A DNA stretch of 64,000 bases from Cystobasidiopsis lactophilus (GCA_001599975.1 BCIO01000005.1:2838508-2902507), one strand, 5' to 3'; shown: positions 1-11,900, counted from the first letter of the stretch. Translations and numbers: made by a program. Notes: generated from the letters alone by a model not told the origin.

Positions 1-192
1 TCTGAGCAAGGGCGAGAGCGGATGTCAACAAAGGTTCAAAGTCAACAAGTCAATGCGGGAGGCGACAAACCTGTGGGGCTTCTTGACACCACCAGCCGAG
101 GGGGCAGACTTGCGGGCGGCCTTGGCAGCGAGCTGCTTGCGAGGGGCCTTGCCTCCGGTGGACTTGCGGGCGGTTTGCTTGGTGCGGGCCAT
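1..192 (-). CDS. HHT1: Histone H3 (5' part, runs off the window)
   Basis: Core nucleosome histone H3, read on the minus strand from the ATG at 192. The first exon (192-71) encodes the canonical tail beginning [20 protein letters not shown] and continues to the Lys-Pro-His-Arg at residues 37-40, so the modifiable lysines 4, 9, 14, 18, 23 and 27 are all present. An intron follows (70-2, GTTTGT donor, CTCAG acceptor) that splits the Arg codon AG|A; exon 2 starts at position 1 of the window and the rest lies outside. It is divergent from the H4 gene at 469, the usual H3-H4 pairing that allows joint S-phase control. Identity is certain from the tail; only the missing globular part cannot be checked here. 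Confidence 0.97.
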
Positions 193-305
193 TGTTAATC
201 GGATGAAGATGGATGAGAAGGAGCAAGAGAGGTTCCTGCCAGGTAGTGCGCCTTTGTTATTGTTTTGAAATTGTATGAGAGTCTACCTTGTTGATTTGTG
301 CTCGT

Positions 306-327
306 TTGTGCACAATATTGTGCACAA
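306..327. promoter_or_regulatory. Perfect 22-bp palindrome in H3-H4 divergent promoter
   Basis: TTGTGCACAAT is followed directly by its exact reverse complement. It lies in the 276-bp interval between the divergent H3 and H4 start codons, 113 bp from the H3 ATG and 141 bp from the H4 ATG. A symmetrical site in a shared histone promoter is a plausible binding site for a dimeric regulator of both genes, but no factor is known to me for this motif and function is inferred. Confidence 0.5.
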
Positions 328-468
328 GCAGGGCAAGTCGAGGGCCGGGAAAATCAACAAGAAAAGAGCCTCGCAACCGCTCCATATTATTCCAAGCTCG
401 CCTCTTGCTCCCTTTCCACCACAACTTCTTCACCCACTCCCAACCCACCCCAAAAACTCATACCAATC

Positions 469-1058
<590 letters not shown>

Positions 1059-2515
1059 ACCATGCTATAGCCAACCAGCCTCTGCTCCTTCGTCTTTCTA
1101 TTACGAGCTTGTAAACCCGTTGTTGTTCAATGCGAATCCTCGTGCTTCCCTTGCCAGCTTGCTGCTCGCCACCTCTGCGCCCTTGAGCCTGGTCAGCTTG
1201 CATATCAAGCCTATCGTGTATCGTAGCAATGCTTCGCCCGGGCGCGTACCCCACCCGATAATCTCGACTGCTATCTGCCTGCGGATTGCGCGATTGCGTT
1301 TCAGGCTGCGCTTCAGGGCGCAAGGTCAAAGGAAGCCTTTCCCTCTTGCTCGGCCACCTCTATATCACCAGTCGCGTCCTGCGTTCGCTGTTGATTGCGA
1401 CGGAGACCTGCCTCTTGGTGGGCAGAGCTCACCGGGCCTGCCCGGTGGTGTTCGCGACGACCCCGATTTTTTTATGCGCATTTCTTGCAAGATTTCATTG
1501 CCACATCTGCCCCGAGTCCGCGCCTGCCATCGTAGCGAGTCCTATCCTGTCAAACAACGAGAGCTGCTCGAAGTGCCTTGGCGGCACAATTCATTTAGCC
1601 TGCCCGATCCACCTTTTTTTGGGAGCCGGCACCTCGTCTGCGTTTTGTGGCCTCGAACCCTCTTTCCTGGGACATGGTCTTGGCTCGGGCATCATTGGTG
1701 AGGCCATGCATAAAAATTGACACTTGCCCCGCGACGAATTGCAGCAGCAAGACCGGCTGGCACGGCCACAATGTCTCGCCGGGCCCCCGCCACGTTCAAT
1801 TTGCGGCTTCCCCAGAAAGATCGACCGTGTTTCTCCAGCTCGCTCTCAGGCGGGGTGCTGATTCAAGAGTCAATCTGACGATTTGGTGCCGGCCCAGATC
1901 GCCCGTCGCCAAACCTTGTATGCACCTCCGAAGTGGCAACGACACACAACGTGGTGCCTGTTTCCGTCCCAGCTTCCCCCTCTCTGGAAGCCACGCAGAT
2001 GGTGATAGGCTGCGCATTGCTTTATCTTGCTCGTCAAGTCGGATCTGAGGTGGCAAGGCAAGAGGTGAGGACCGATGACCGCCTAGCCGGCCCTAATTCG
2101 CTTGGCAGTCTGCTCGGTCCTTGCTATATATGCCCCACCTCCCTCTGCGTCGTGTCTTTCATTTGTCAAAGTCAGCCGCCGCCTCCATGACCAGCAGAAG
2201 CGGCTTCCTGGCCCTCTGCCTGTCGCCCAACTTGCCAAATGTCTGACTTTTCTCCGCCAGTCTGGTCAAAGCGATCTCAGGCCCACTGCTTTTTATGTCA
2301 GAGCAGAGACAAGGAGGGCTACATTGCTCTACCTAATAATCGGAGACCACTCAATCAGAAACCAAGACACACCCTGGCCCCAGCCTGTCAGCCTTGGCGC
2401 TGGAAAGTCCGTCTCTCCGCACTTTCACCTCTTGTTCTCCTTCAAGCACCTTCTCCCCCTCTGCTTCTTCACCTCCCTTCACACTCTACTTGCGCAAACT
2501 CAACAACAACACATC
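1059..2515. other. Intergenic, 1.46 kb, no gene recognised
   Basis: Open frames here have no recognisable domain and no coherent exon chain. An 8-bp inverted repeat (CACCGGGC, 2-nt spacer, exact complement) lies at 1430-1447, and a TATATA string near 2125-2130 could belong to the promoter of the secreted-protein gene starting at 2516. Nothing else stands out. Confidence 0.5.
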
Positions 2516-4119
2516 ATGAAGGTCTGGATTGCCCTCTCCGGCCTCATGGCCTTCACTGTCCCCGTCTTCGGCGCTGCCATCGATGTCAGCGGTGAGTCAA
2601 CGTCCTTTCATGATGCTTGCCTTCTCGATCTCATCCTTCCTGTTCCCAGGCGAGCGCTTGGCTGCTCGTGGCGGCAGCAGCTGCAAGCCCGGCCAAGTCT
2701 CGTACGTTGTTTACTACTCTCACATTCTCTATCTCAAGCTCAAGAGCTCTCTGCACAGGTACAAGAGCAAGTGCTGGGATGCCTGCGACCAAGCTTGCGG
2801 ATGGGTTGGCATGAAATAGTCCGTTGTCTTCCCCTCTCATCAACAAAACTTCCACTGACCTTGCCTCGCTTCTCGCAGCAACCCCTCGTCCAAGCACTGC
2901 TATGCTCCTGGCAAGCACCCCTCGGTCGAGAACTGCAAGGCGATTGGCCAATACTTCGACTCCAAGACCGGCAAGTGCTGCAAAACCCCCGTGAGCTTCC
3001 TTGGCTTCTCGCTCTCTTCGACTTCCGACTGACAAGCCCTTCCTATATTGCAGCCCTACGTTCCTCCGAAAGACCACCACTGCAAGCCCAACGAGTACTA
3101 CGATGAGAAGGAGCACTGCTGCAAGGTGAGCCTCGTTCTGAGCGTCGTCATGACAAGTGAAAACCATCCACTCACGCGCATTCTTGCAGCCGCATGCGCC
3201 CCCTCATCCGCCTCCCCAGAACGACGTATGTTTTATTTCTTTTCTTCGAAGCACCCTGGCACGCCAAGCTCACCCTATTGTGCAGAACACTCACCATTGC
3301 AAGGNNNNNNNNNNNNNNNNNNNNNNNNNNNNNNNNNNNNNNNNNNNNNNNNNNNNNNNNNNNNNNNNNNNNNNNNNNNNNNNNNNNNNNNNNNNNNNNN
3401 NNNNNNNNNNNNNNNNNNNNNNNNNNNNNNNNNNNNNNNNNNNNNNNNNNNNNNNNNNNNNNNNNNNNNNNNNNNNNNNNNNNNNNNNNNNNNNNNNNNN
3501 NNNNNNNNNNNNNNNNNNNNNNNNNNNNNNNNNNNNNNNNNNNNNNNNNNNNNNNNNNNNNNNNNNNNNNNNNNNNNNNNNNNNNNNNNNNNNNNNNNNN
3601 NNNNNNNNNNNNNNNNNNNNNNNNNNNNNNNNNNNNNNNNNNNNNNNNNNNNNNNNNNNNNNNNNNNNNNNNNNNNNNNNNNNNNNNNNNNNNNNNNNNN
3701 NNNNNNNNNNNNNNNNNNNNNNNNNNNNNNNNNNNNNNNNNNNNNNNNNNNNNNNNNNNNNNNNNNNNNNNNNNNNNNNNNNNNNNNNNNNNNNNNNNNN
3801 NNNNNNNNNNNNNNNNNNNNNNNNNNNNNNNNNNNNNNNNNNNNNNNNNNNNNNNNNNNNNNNNNNNNNNNNNNNNNNNNNNNNNNNNNGCCCCAAGGTG
3901 AGCTCTATTTCGAGTTAGACAGCTCGAGCCCAGTCGCTGAAAGGTCTTGTGTCGACGCCACAGCCTACTATGCCCACTCCTCCCTCCGAGCATCACTGCA
4001 AGGCCACCGAGTACTGGGATGACCACCAGAAGAAGTGCTGCCCCAAGGTGAGTTCCTTTCTTGCTAGAGCTCTCGAGACGAGCCACTCATGCGCTTTATC
4101 GCAGCCCAAGAACCACTAA
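2516..4119 (+). CDS. Secreted Cys-rich protein made of exon-sized repeats (interrupted by assembly gap)
   Basis: Starts MKVWIALSGLMAFTVPVFGA, a clear signal peptide with cleavage expected after Ala20 or Ala21. Seen exons: 2516-2591, 2650-2701, 2759-2818, 2879-2990, 3054-3125, 3190-3225, 3286 into the gap, an exon ending at 3897, 3964-4047 and 4105-4119 (TAA). The mature part is small, Cys-, Lys- and Pro-rich. A module recurs: HHCKPNEYYDEKEHCCK (exon at 3054), THHCK at the gap edge, and HHCKATEYWDDHQKKCCPK (exon at 3964); a looser copy is NCK...YFDSKTGKCCK at about 2930-2985. Separate Pro-rich exons act as linkers. Repeat exons start and end in phase 0, so whole modules can be duplicated without a frame change. 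No membrane segment or catalytic motif is visible. Function unknown; wall, adhesion or effector-like roles are guesses. Copy number is hidden by the Ns. Confidence 0.75.
3305..3889. other. Assembly gap (585 Ns)
   Basis: A run of 585 Ns inside the Cys-rich repeat gene. Sequence on both sides belongs to the same repeat-encoding gene (THHCK before, CPK-donor after), so the gap probably reflects collapsed or unresolved tandem exon repeats. The true length may differ from 585. Confidence 0.95.
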
Positions 4120-4450
4120 AGCTCCGGGCCTTCCTCGCCTTCCCTCCCCAAAGACACCCCAAAGACAGCGCACCTCGGTTCCTGTCACCAATTTCGGGCT
4201 CATCGTTCCTCTCCTCTTCCCTCCCTTCTAGCAAAGGACTCTTCGCAACTCGTCAAAACTCGCTACAAACGGACTCTCCAACTCGCAAGCAAACCCCCCT
4301 CGTTCTTGTACAAAGCTTTCTATGACCGATCTCTCAAATGAAAAATATGCAATGGAAATGGGCACAATGAGCCTCTGGGACTTTTGATCGGGACCTTGCG
4401 CTCTAATTTCATCTCTTGGCCATCAGCCACCAAAAGTTTTTTGGCCGATC

Positions 4451-5980
4451 ATGGAAATGGAGCACGAGGAAGGCCAGGACGAGGGCTTGACCGCCGACGA
4501 CATCCTCGAGGTTATAGAGCAGGATGACATGGACCAAGACCAGCCAATGTCCGAGGACGAGGACGACGAGGCCGGCTTGGAGGAAGTGGAAGAAGAGTAC
4601 ACCGGCCCAGACACGTCCGTTGCCCACTTTGCGTCTCATTCATCTGCCAAGACACAACCTGTATACGCCGTCGCCGCCCATCCGAAGACACCGCTGATCG
4701 CAGCGTCGGGCGGGCAAGACGATTTTGCTTATATCTGGGCCACCGAATCGGGGCAAGAGCTGGTCAGGCTGACGGGCCACACCGACTCAGTGGTAGCCGT
4801 GCAGTTCTCGGCAGACGGCGAGCTGGTCGCTTCGGGCGGGATGGACGGCAGGATACGAATCTGGCGGCGGGTGCAGCAGCCCACAGCGTTCAACGAGCTG
4901 CAGCAGTGGGCCGCCTGGGAGTTCTTGACCAACTTGGAGGGCCCTTCAGAAGTCACGGTACGTCTAGGTGTCCTCTCATCTTGTCCTGTAGCACTTGTAC
5001 TGAAGTCGCCACCGGCTGATTACTCAGACCTTGGCATGGCACCCTCGAGGCTCAGTTCTTGCGGCAGGTTCTTCTGACGGAACCGTGTGGATGTGGAATT
5101 GTGAGAATTGCTCCTCTTTCTAGGGAGATTGCGTTCTCTGAACACAGGAGCGCCTGCAGTGCCAAGTGGTCAGCTCATGAGCATCTTTTCCGGGCATACC
5201 GCTTCGATCCAAGCACTCTCCTGGATATCGCCGTCGGAAGGCAAACGCCTGCTGTCCGTTTCCGAAAGCTCGGAGCTCTACATCTGGGAACCGAAAGACC
5301 CCTACTCTGCCCCGGCCGTCAAGTTCTCAGCGGCGGCGTCCGACCCCAGATTCGCGTTTGAAGGCGGCGTCACATCTCTGGCTGTTAACTCGGCGGGGAC
5401 TTTGGCGCTGGTCGGTGGAGCGCAGGACGCAGCGTTGAAGCTGGTCAATTTGGCGTCTGGTCACCTGGTATCAGCTCTCGCCGGCGGGCACAAAACTCTG
5501 TCTAGCATTGAAGCTTTGGCCTGGCTGGATTTGGTTCCCGCAAGTGGCACGGGTCTATGGCTATCAGGTGGAACAGATGGATCGGTCTGCGCTTGGGAGT
5601 CAACGACGGGCGCCCTGCGGTGGAAGGTGGAGCACCCGCAGCCGCCCCCAAAACCGTCTGTTCAATCGAATGGTACCGCTCCGACAAATGGCGAACAGCC
5701 AGCACCCTCGGCTATGGCTCAGCAAGGACCGGCTCCTGGCGAGGAGGAGGAAGAGCACTTTGCCATCTCGGCCATCGCCCTCCACCCTTCCAAGCTCCAC
5801 TTCACCTCTTCGGCAGCAGACGGCTCGCTCCGCACCTGGGAAGCCAAGTCCGGCCACTTGGTCAATGTTCATCCGGGCCATTCTAAAGCAATACACGCTT
5901 TGGCAATCACGCCGGATGGCCAGCTTGTCCTCTCAGGGTCGGACAACGGTTTGGTCAGAGTGCATAGAGCAGCACCTTAA
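4451..5980 (+). CDS. SQT1: SQT1/AAMP-like WD40 ribosome assembly chaperone
   Basis: A 469-residue WD40 protein matching yeast Sqt1 and animal AAMP. In yeast Sqt1 is the dedicated chaperone that holds newly made uL16 (Rpl10) before it joins the 60S subunit. Exons 4451-4957, 5028-5100 and 5151-5980 join in frame (169 codons, then phase 1); the last acceptor is the CAGGAG at 5141-5150, because the nearer CAG would create a stop. The first ~50 residues are strongly acidic (MEMEHEEGQDEGLTADDILE onward), as in Sqt1/AAMP, followed by propeller blades with GH and IW/WMW signatures (SGGMDGRIRIW, GSSDGTVWMW, SADGSLRTWEA). An insert rich in Pro, Gln and Glu lies between two late blades. The gene converges on RSA4, with 63 bp between stop codons. 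Confidence 0.9.
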
Positions 5981-6043
5981 TCTAGAACTACACTGCATCC
6001 CTAGAAAATGTACAATCTCCCAATCCGCGCCGCAGGGCACAGA

Positions 6044-7792
6044 TCAATGCCGCCAGATCCTGAGCTTTTGATCCCGGCCTGCAGATGCTACTTTGTCCGC
6101 CACAAAGTCCACGCAGTACACCTCGTCAGTGTGGCCGGGCAGGTCGACCTTGATTTTGAATGTCTTCAAGTCCCAAAGCTGCTCACCGCCGTCAGAACGC
6201 GCAGAAGAGCTAGATTGAGCCATGGCAAACCTTCAGCGTGGTGTCCTTTGAAGCAGAAACTAATAGCCTCGAGTCGCTCGACCAAGTCAGGCGGTAGACC
6301 GCGCCGACGTGGCCTCTTAGACTTGAGATGAACCTGATGCCCTAAGTGGTGAGCGTCAAGCGGACAATGCGTTTGATGACAGCCACTCACTTTCCAGTCT
6401 TGCCGTCCCACAGCTTGACGCAGTTGTCCCACCCGGCACTCGCGATCCACCTGCCATCCGGCGAGAAGGCCACATGCCCGACGATCTTTTGGTGGCCAGT
6501 CAGCCTCGCCACCGGCTTCTTGGGGTTCACGTTCTCCTTTGGGTGGAGCGGCGGCCAGAGGAAGAGCGTGTGGTCGTCCGAACCAGAGATGGCGGTCTCG
6601 GGGTTCCGCGCGGTGAAGGCCTGGTAGCGCTCGAGAGCCCGGGCTTGGGCTTCTTCGTCTGACGCCGGTCGCTTGGAGGTGTGATCGAAGGGACCGGTGC
6701 GGAGGATGAAGTCGGTGTTGAGCGCCAGGCTGTTGACCCAGTGGGCGTGCTCGGACAAGGTGCGGATGAGCTTGCCGGAGGTCGCGTCCCAGAGCTTGAC
6801 CGTGCGATCGTGTGAGGCCGTGTAGATGACGTTCTCGCCACCCCATCTGACAACACTGACAGCCTGTGTATGCCCTCCGAGCGTGAACTGGGTTTGCCGG
6901 ACCTTGGGCAGCCAGATTCGCACGGTGCCGTCCTTGCTCGAGGATGCCAACCTTGGGTTGGCCGCATTCCTAGCAGCAATGGCAAAGTCAGAATCTTCTC
7001 AGTATGAGAGAGAGAAGGCATCCTCACTGATGGATGGGCTCCCAGGCCAAGCTCATGATGTGCTTTGAGTGGCCACGGAGCGTGTCCCCGACTTGCTTGC
7101 CCGTTTTGGGGTCCCACAGCCTCACAGCGCCTTCTCTCCCGCCGGTAGCTATTAGCCTCTCCAAACCCTCCCACTCCACCGCCAAAACGTGATTCGTGTG
7201 GCCAGTCAGAGTCTGCGCGGGCGTTTCGGTGTTGAGGTCCCATATCCGCGCCGTGTTGTCCCCCGAACCAGTGACCAGGGAGCCTCCTGTTGGTGAAAAC
7301 GAAGCGCACAGAATGGCGGCGTTGTGTCCTGACCATTCGGACACATTTAGCCATCGCGAAGAAATTTTCGCGCAGAGCATGTGAAAAGCCAGACTCACCA
7401 TCAAGAGCGGAGGAACAGCGGGTGATCTCCCTGACTTTGAAGATGGCTTGCGGGGTGCATTGGACTTTCAAAACCTGTTCGGTGGACAGCAGGTCCGGGA
7501 ACTTCTCCAGCAGGTCCTGCAAGGAGGTGTCGACCGCCATCTCCCGGCCATCCTCGAGCACCAGGTGAAAGTTGAACGGCAAAGGGTCCTCAGTCGTTGA
7601 CTGCAGCGTGTTGGCCAGCAGCTCGAGAGATTTCAGGTCCGTCGTGGACGCCAGCGAGATGGGAGGGCCAATGGCAGCGGCGTCCTGCGAGGTGAACTGG
7701 ACAATGACGTTCTGCTCTGCCTTGGGCGCCTCCACGATGGTCGAGGAGCCAGTCTTCTGCCTCTTGGGCTTAGGAGGGATCAAGGTGGCCAT
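6044..7792 (-). CDS. RSA4: Notchless homologue RSA4/NLE1 (60S assembly)
   Basis: 503 residues in five exons (7792-7399, 7328-7028, 6969-6391, 6333-6231, 6178-6044), all phases consistent. The N-terminal NLE domain (about residues 15-120) carries VIVQFTSQDAA and the LLSTEQVLKVQC stretch just before the propeller; in yeast this ubiquitin-like domain is gripped by the AAA+ ATPase Rea1/midasin to strip factors from the pre-60S particle. WD40 blades follow (GSGDNTARIWDL, TGGREGAVRLWDPKTGK, SSSKDGTVRIW, ASHDRTVKLWD, SASKDTTLK, SAGRDQKLRIW). The start MATLIPPKPKRQKTG is chosen because it is the first Met and resembles the basic start of the family. It converges with SQT1, which acts in the same 60S pathway, and is divergent from CSE1. 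Confidence 0.93.
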
Positions 7793-7857
7793 TAGTGCGA
7801 CAAGCTCGGTGAACGCAAAGAGAGAAAATAATTTCTGTCGACGTCGACCGCGAAACA
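7793..7857. promoter_or_regulatory. 65-bp divergent promoter of RSA4 and CSE1
   Basis: Only 65 bp separate the two start codons, so promoters and 5' leaders must overlap. It contains a perfect 12-bp palindrome GTCGACGTCGAC at 7837-7848, ending 9 bp before the CSE1 ATG, and an A-rich stretch (AGAGAGAAAATAATTT) at about 7820-7835. Confidence 0.6.
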
Positions 7858-10800
7858 ATGGCGGAGCAGCAGCAACTCGCCCAGCTGTTGCAGGCTACGT
7901 TCAGCCCTCAAGCGGCTGAGCGCAAGACGGCAGAGCGGGCGCTCGGCGAGCTCGAGCTGTCCCCTGGCTTTGGCCTCTTGCCACTCCAGCTCAGCGCGAA
8001 CGATGCGGTGGACAGACCGATTCGCCAGGGTTCGCTGCTCTCGCTCTCTCTACCGCCCAGTCCAAGCTGACAAGACTGTCAACAGGCGCGGCTGTGCTGT
8101 TCAAGAACTTCATCAAGCGCAACTGGCGCCAGGTGAGCCGGCTTCTCATCAAAACATTCTCGCCTCGATTGACACGGTGTGCATTGGCAGGACGAGGACT
8201 CGGCGAGCACGCTGCAGTGGCGCGCAGAGGACAGGGTGGCCCTCAAGCAGCATGTCATCCCCACCATGATCAGCCTGGCCGCCTTCCCTAACCTCCAGAT
8301 TCAAATCGGCGAGGGCATCGCTCTCATGGCGGAAACCGACTTCCCTCAGGACTGGGGCGACCTGGTGGATGTGCGTCCCTTTACAACTGCTACTTTAATG
8401 CAGGAGCTCAAGGTGAATGTTGAGCACAGCAACTGATTGGCAACCTCTCGCCGGACAACTTCACCATCAACAATGCCGTCCTCCAAACAGCCCACTCTAT
8501 CTTCAAGCGGTTCGTCCTGCCTACGGTTATACCCTTATAAAGAGTGTATGCTAAATCCGACCACGCAACAGCTGGAGAAGCCAGTTCAGGTCGGACGGCC
8601 TGTTCCTCGAGATCAAGTTTGTGCTCGACCGCTTCTGCGCGCCTTACCTCCAAGTCTTCCAGCGCGTCGACGCCCTGCTCTCCTCCTCTTCCGCCTTGCC
8701 ATCTCCCTCCGACCCAAAAACGCTGGCCAAATCCCTCCTGCTCTGCCTCCAGCTCTTCTTCGACCTCAACTCGCAAGACATCCCAGAGTTCTTCGAGGAC
8801 AACCAGGCGCCTTTCATGGCCCTCTTGCACAAGTACCTCACTTGGACTGCTCCTGCCGAGCTGCTGACCGAGGAGGACGAGGAGGAGGCCGGAGAGGTTG
8901 AAAAGATCAAGGCGTCCATTTGCGAGATTGTCGAGCTCTACTCGCAGAGGTACCAGGACGTCTTTCCCCAGATGGACCAGTTTGTCGAGACGGTATGGAA
9001 GATGGTGACTTCCCTGTCCTCGGCCCAAAAGTACGACATTGTGCGTGTTCAATCTCCTTTTGATGAGAAGGATGGTCTGACCATGCCTTGTTTTGCGCAC
9101 AGTTGGTCAGCAAGGCGACCAAGTTCCTCTCGGTGGTCGTCAAAATGCCTCACAAGGAGAGCCTGTTCAGCAACCCGGCCATCCTCGAGCAGTTTTGCGA
9201 GAAGATCGTCCTGCCCAACATGGCGCTCCGGCCTTTCGAGGAGGAGATGTTCGAGGACGACCCGATGGAGTATTTGAGGAGAGATTTAGAAGGCACCGGT
9301 GCGTTTTCGTCTTTGGGATCTGGCAAGGCGCCCGAGCTGATCCTGTGAGGTGGCGAGCGCAGACTCCGAGACCAGGCGGCAAGCGGCGGCGGATTTCACG
9401 CAGGCGCTCATGCAGCAATACGAACAACAGACGACCGGCATCATCACCAAATACATCGCGTCCTACCTGGGCCAGTACGCAGCGAGCCCGCAAGCCAACT
9501 GGCAGGCCAAGGACACGGCCATCTTCCTGCTCACCTCCATCGCCTCGCGCTCTTCCACCTCCACCCTCGGCGTCACCAGCACCAACGCGCTGGTCGACAT
9601 CGTCCGCTTCTTCTCCGAGCATGTGGTCGGCGAGCTCCAGAGCACCTCGGCACATCCCATCATCCAGGCCGACGCCATCAAATTCCTCTATACCTTTAGA
9701 TCTCAAGTGCGTCTTGGCCTTTGTCAGCTTCTACCTTAGTCAATTCTGAATCTATCGTTTCCACAGCTTTCAAAAGACCAGCTGCTCGCCGTTCTGCCTT
9801 TGCTCATCCCGCACCTCGAGTCCGACAGCTTCGTCATACACACCTACGCGGCAATGACCATCGAGCGTGTTCTCTTTGTCAAGAGGGACGGCAAGCTTTT
9901 GTAGGCTCCTCCCTCCCCTTTGCCGTCCCGCCCACCCTGTTCTCACTTTGACTCGGCGGATCTACAGGCTAACGCAGCACGATGTGCGACCGTTTGCCGA
10001 GCAAATCCTGGTCGCGCTGCTCAAGAAGATCGAGAGCGGGGGCACGCCGGAGAAGATTGCGGCCAACGACCACCTCATGAAGTGTCAGTCTCGAGCTTGC
10101 CGTTCTCAGCTTCTGACAAAACTGATCGTTCTTTTCGAGACTCTCAGGCGTCATGCGCGTCATTATCACGGCCAAGCAAACCCTCGCTTCGGATTATGCG
10201 ACCATCCTCCACCATTTGGTCGCCATCTTGACAGAAGTCAGCAAAAACCCTTCAAACCCAAAGTTCAACCACTTTGCGTTCGAGTCCATGTCCGCTCTTA
10301 TCAGGTCAGCTTTTGCAGCTTTTGCGTGATCGAAGAGCCGCTTCTTACGAATCCAAATGCCTGAGCAGATTCGTGGTGGCCGGCAACCCTGCCACGCTGG
10401 CCGAGTTCGAGAGCAGCCTGTTCCCTCCTTTCACCTACATCCTCCAGCAAGACGTCCAAGAGTTCTCGCCCTTCGTCTTCCAGATCCTCTCCCAGCTCCT
10501 GGAGCTGCACCACGAAAACACACTGCCGGACGCCTACCGCGGCCTGGTCGGGCCGCTGCTCATGGGCGCCCTGTGGGCCAACGCCGGCAACGTGCCCGCT
10601 TTGGTCAGACTCTTCCGAGCCATCTTGTCCAAGGGCAGCCAGACTCTGGTCGAGAACAAGCAGCTGGGCAGCCTCAAAGACATCGTCCGCTTCTTGGTCG
10701 AGTCCACAGGCCGAAAGCACGACGCCGTGAGCACAGATTTGGTAGAAGCGATCTGGGAATCCGTTCCTGCGTGCGTCTTTTTGTCTTTTGACTCTGCTTC

Positions 10801-11660
10801 AGGCGCTCGAGGCTTGACGGACGGAAACAGGCCGGATCTTTACTCCATCTCCGGCGACATTTTCATCATCTTGCTCACCCGCCTGATGCAAAAGAAAACG
10901 GATACGTTTGTTCAAGGCTTCATCAAGGCCTTATTCACTACCGTCGCGCTCAACCGGCCCGACTTCAATGCCGATACCATCATCGAGCAGCTGGACCGCA
11001 TCCAAGCTGGGTGAGAGCTTTACAACTTGCCGGCATTGACAATCGCTAACATCTGGCATTCGATGGTTGCAGCATATTTGGGCAAGTCTTGCTGGCGATC
11101 TTGCCCGACGTCCAAAAGGCACCTGCCAAAAACCGAAAGGCCATCACCATTGGGCTGATCCGCCTCTTGACTCAAAGCGAGCGAATGTTGGTGGCCCCAA
11201 TGTCGCAGCAATGGTATGCTTTCGGCTCCGGCGCCAATTGTAAGAAGAACGCTAATCTCTGCTGGAAAAGGCCGCTGGTGATGGAAGCGCTGCTGCGCCT
11301 TTTCCTTCTTCCCCAAGACCTTAAGACGCAAGACCAGCAAGAGCACGAGGAGATCCAGATCGTGGACCCGGACGAGCTCAGCTACCAAGCCTCGTTCTCC
11401 AAGCTCGGCGCTTCAGAGGCTTTTAAGCCCGACCCTTTCGCCGCCATCGCGGAACCTAAAGACCTCCTCCGACAGCAGCTCCAAGCCGCTAGCGCAGCCA
11501 AGCCAGGCGTGGTAGGTTACAGCCCTACGCTCGCGCTTGCAAATTGCTCACTTTGTCGAACTTGCGTGCGCAGTTCCGGCCTTTGCTAGCAGCCGTCACC
11601 CCCGACTTTCTGGCACCATTTGAAAGCTTCCTGCAACAGACAGGAACGACCATAGCATGA
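7858..11660 (+). CDS. CSE1: Exportin-2 CSE1/CAS (importin-alpha re-exporter)
   Basis: Karyopherin-beta that carries importin-alpha back to the cytoplasm with Ran-GTP. Fifteen exons can be joined with no phase conflict, giving 981 residues, close to human CSE1L (971). Exon ends: 8029, 8132, 8370, 8509, 9040, 9298, 9706, 9900, 10083, 10304, 10770, 11010, 11213, 11511, 11660. Family landmarks are the importin-beta N-terminal repeat (AAVLFKNFIKRNWRQ), NNAVLQTAHSIFKR, DDPMEYLRRDLEGTDSETRR (rebuilt across the intron 9299-9362), and HFAFESMSALIRFVVAGNP. The acceptor at 9361-9362 is a downstream AG that alone restores the family's DSETRR; the first AG at 9348-9349 breaks the frame. The intron 8371-8429 likewise must run past an internal CAG. 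The C-terminal region (RQQLQAAS...) is intact. Confidence 0.96.
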
Positions 11661-11900
11661 AATTCCAAAGCACGGCACCCAACGAAACTGATTCCCCTCG
11701 AACCCCATCAACCCAAATTGAACCCTCTACACGGCCTAGTCCCCTTGCCACCAAACATGTACAACAACAAAGTCTTCTGAAAAGACCGAAAACGCCGCGG
11801 AAAGAGAGGACGGCCTCAAACTGAGGCCCAAAAGTTGCTCATAGACGAGGCTTGGAGGAAGATTGGGGCGATGTAGGCCCCATCAGCGCCGGACTAGGTA

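Noticed and set aside
3048-4022. Long open frames across the N gap
   Set aside because: They are artefacts of unknown bases; real exons are visible on both sides.
5101-5123. 23-nt intron in SQT1
   Set aside because: A 50-nt intron ending CAGGAG (5150) gives WNSPAVPSGQLM in frame and normal intron size.
7390-7858. RSA4 frame extended upstream to 7858
   Set aside because: The upstream part has no ATG before 7792, and the family begins near MATLIPP; the extension would also run up to the CSE1 start.
8404-8429. A 17-nt intron and a 9-nt exon in CSE1
   Set aside because: A single 59-nt intron (8371-8429) gives DLVD|QLIGNL with normal size and matches the family.
9299-9349. Frameshift in CSE1 after YLRRDLEGT
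   Set aside because: Using the AG at 9361-9362 instead of 9348-9349 restores GTDSETRR, so there is no break.
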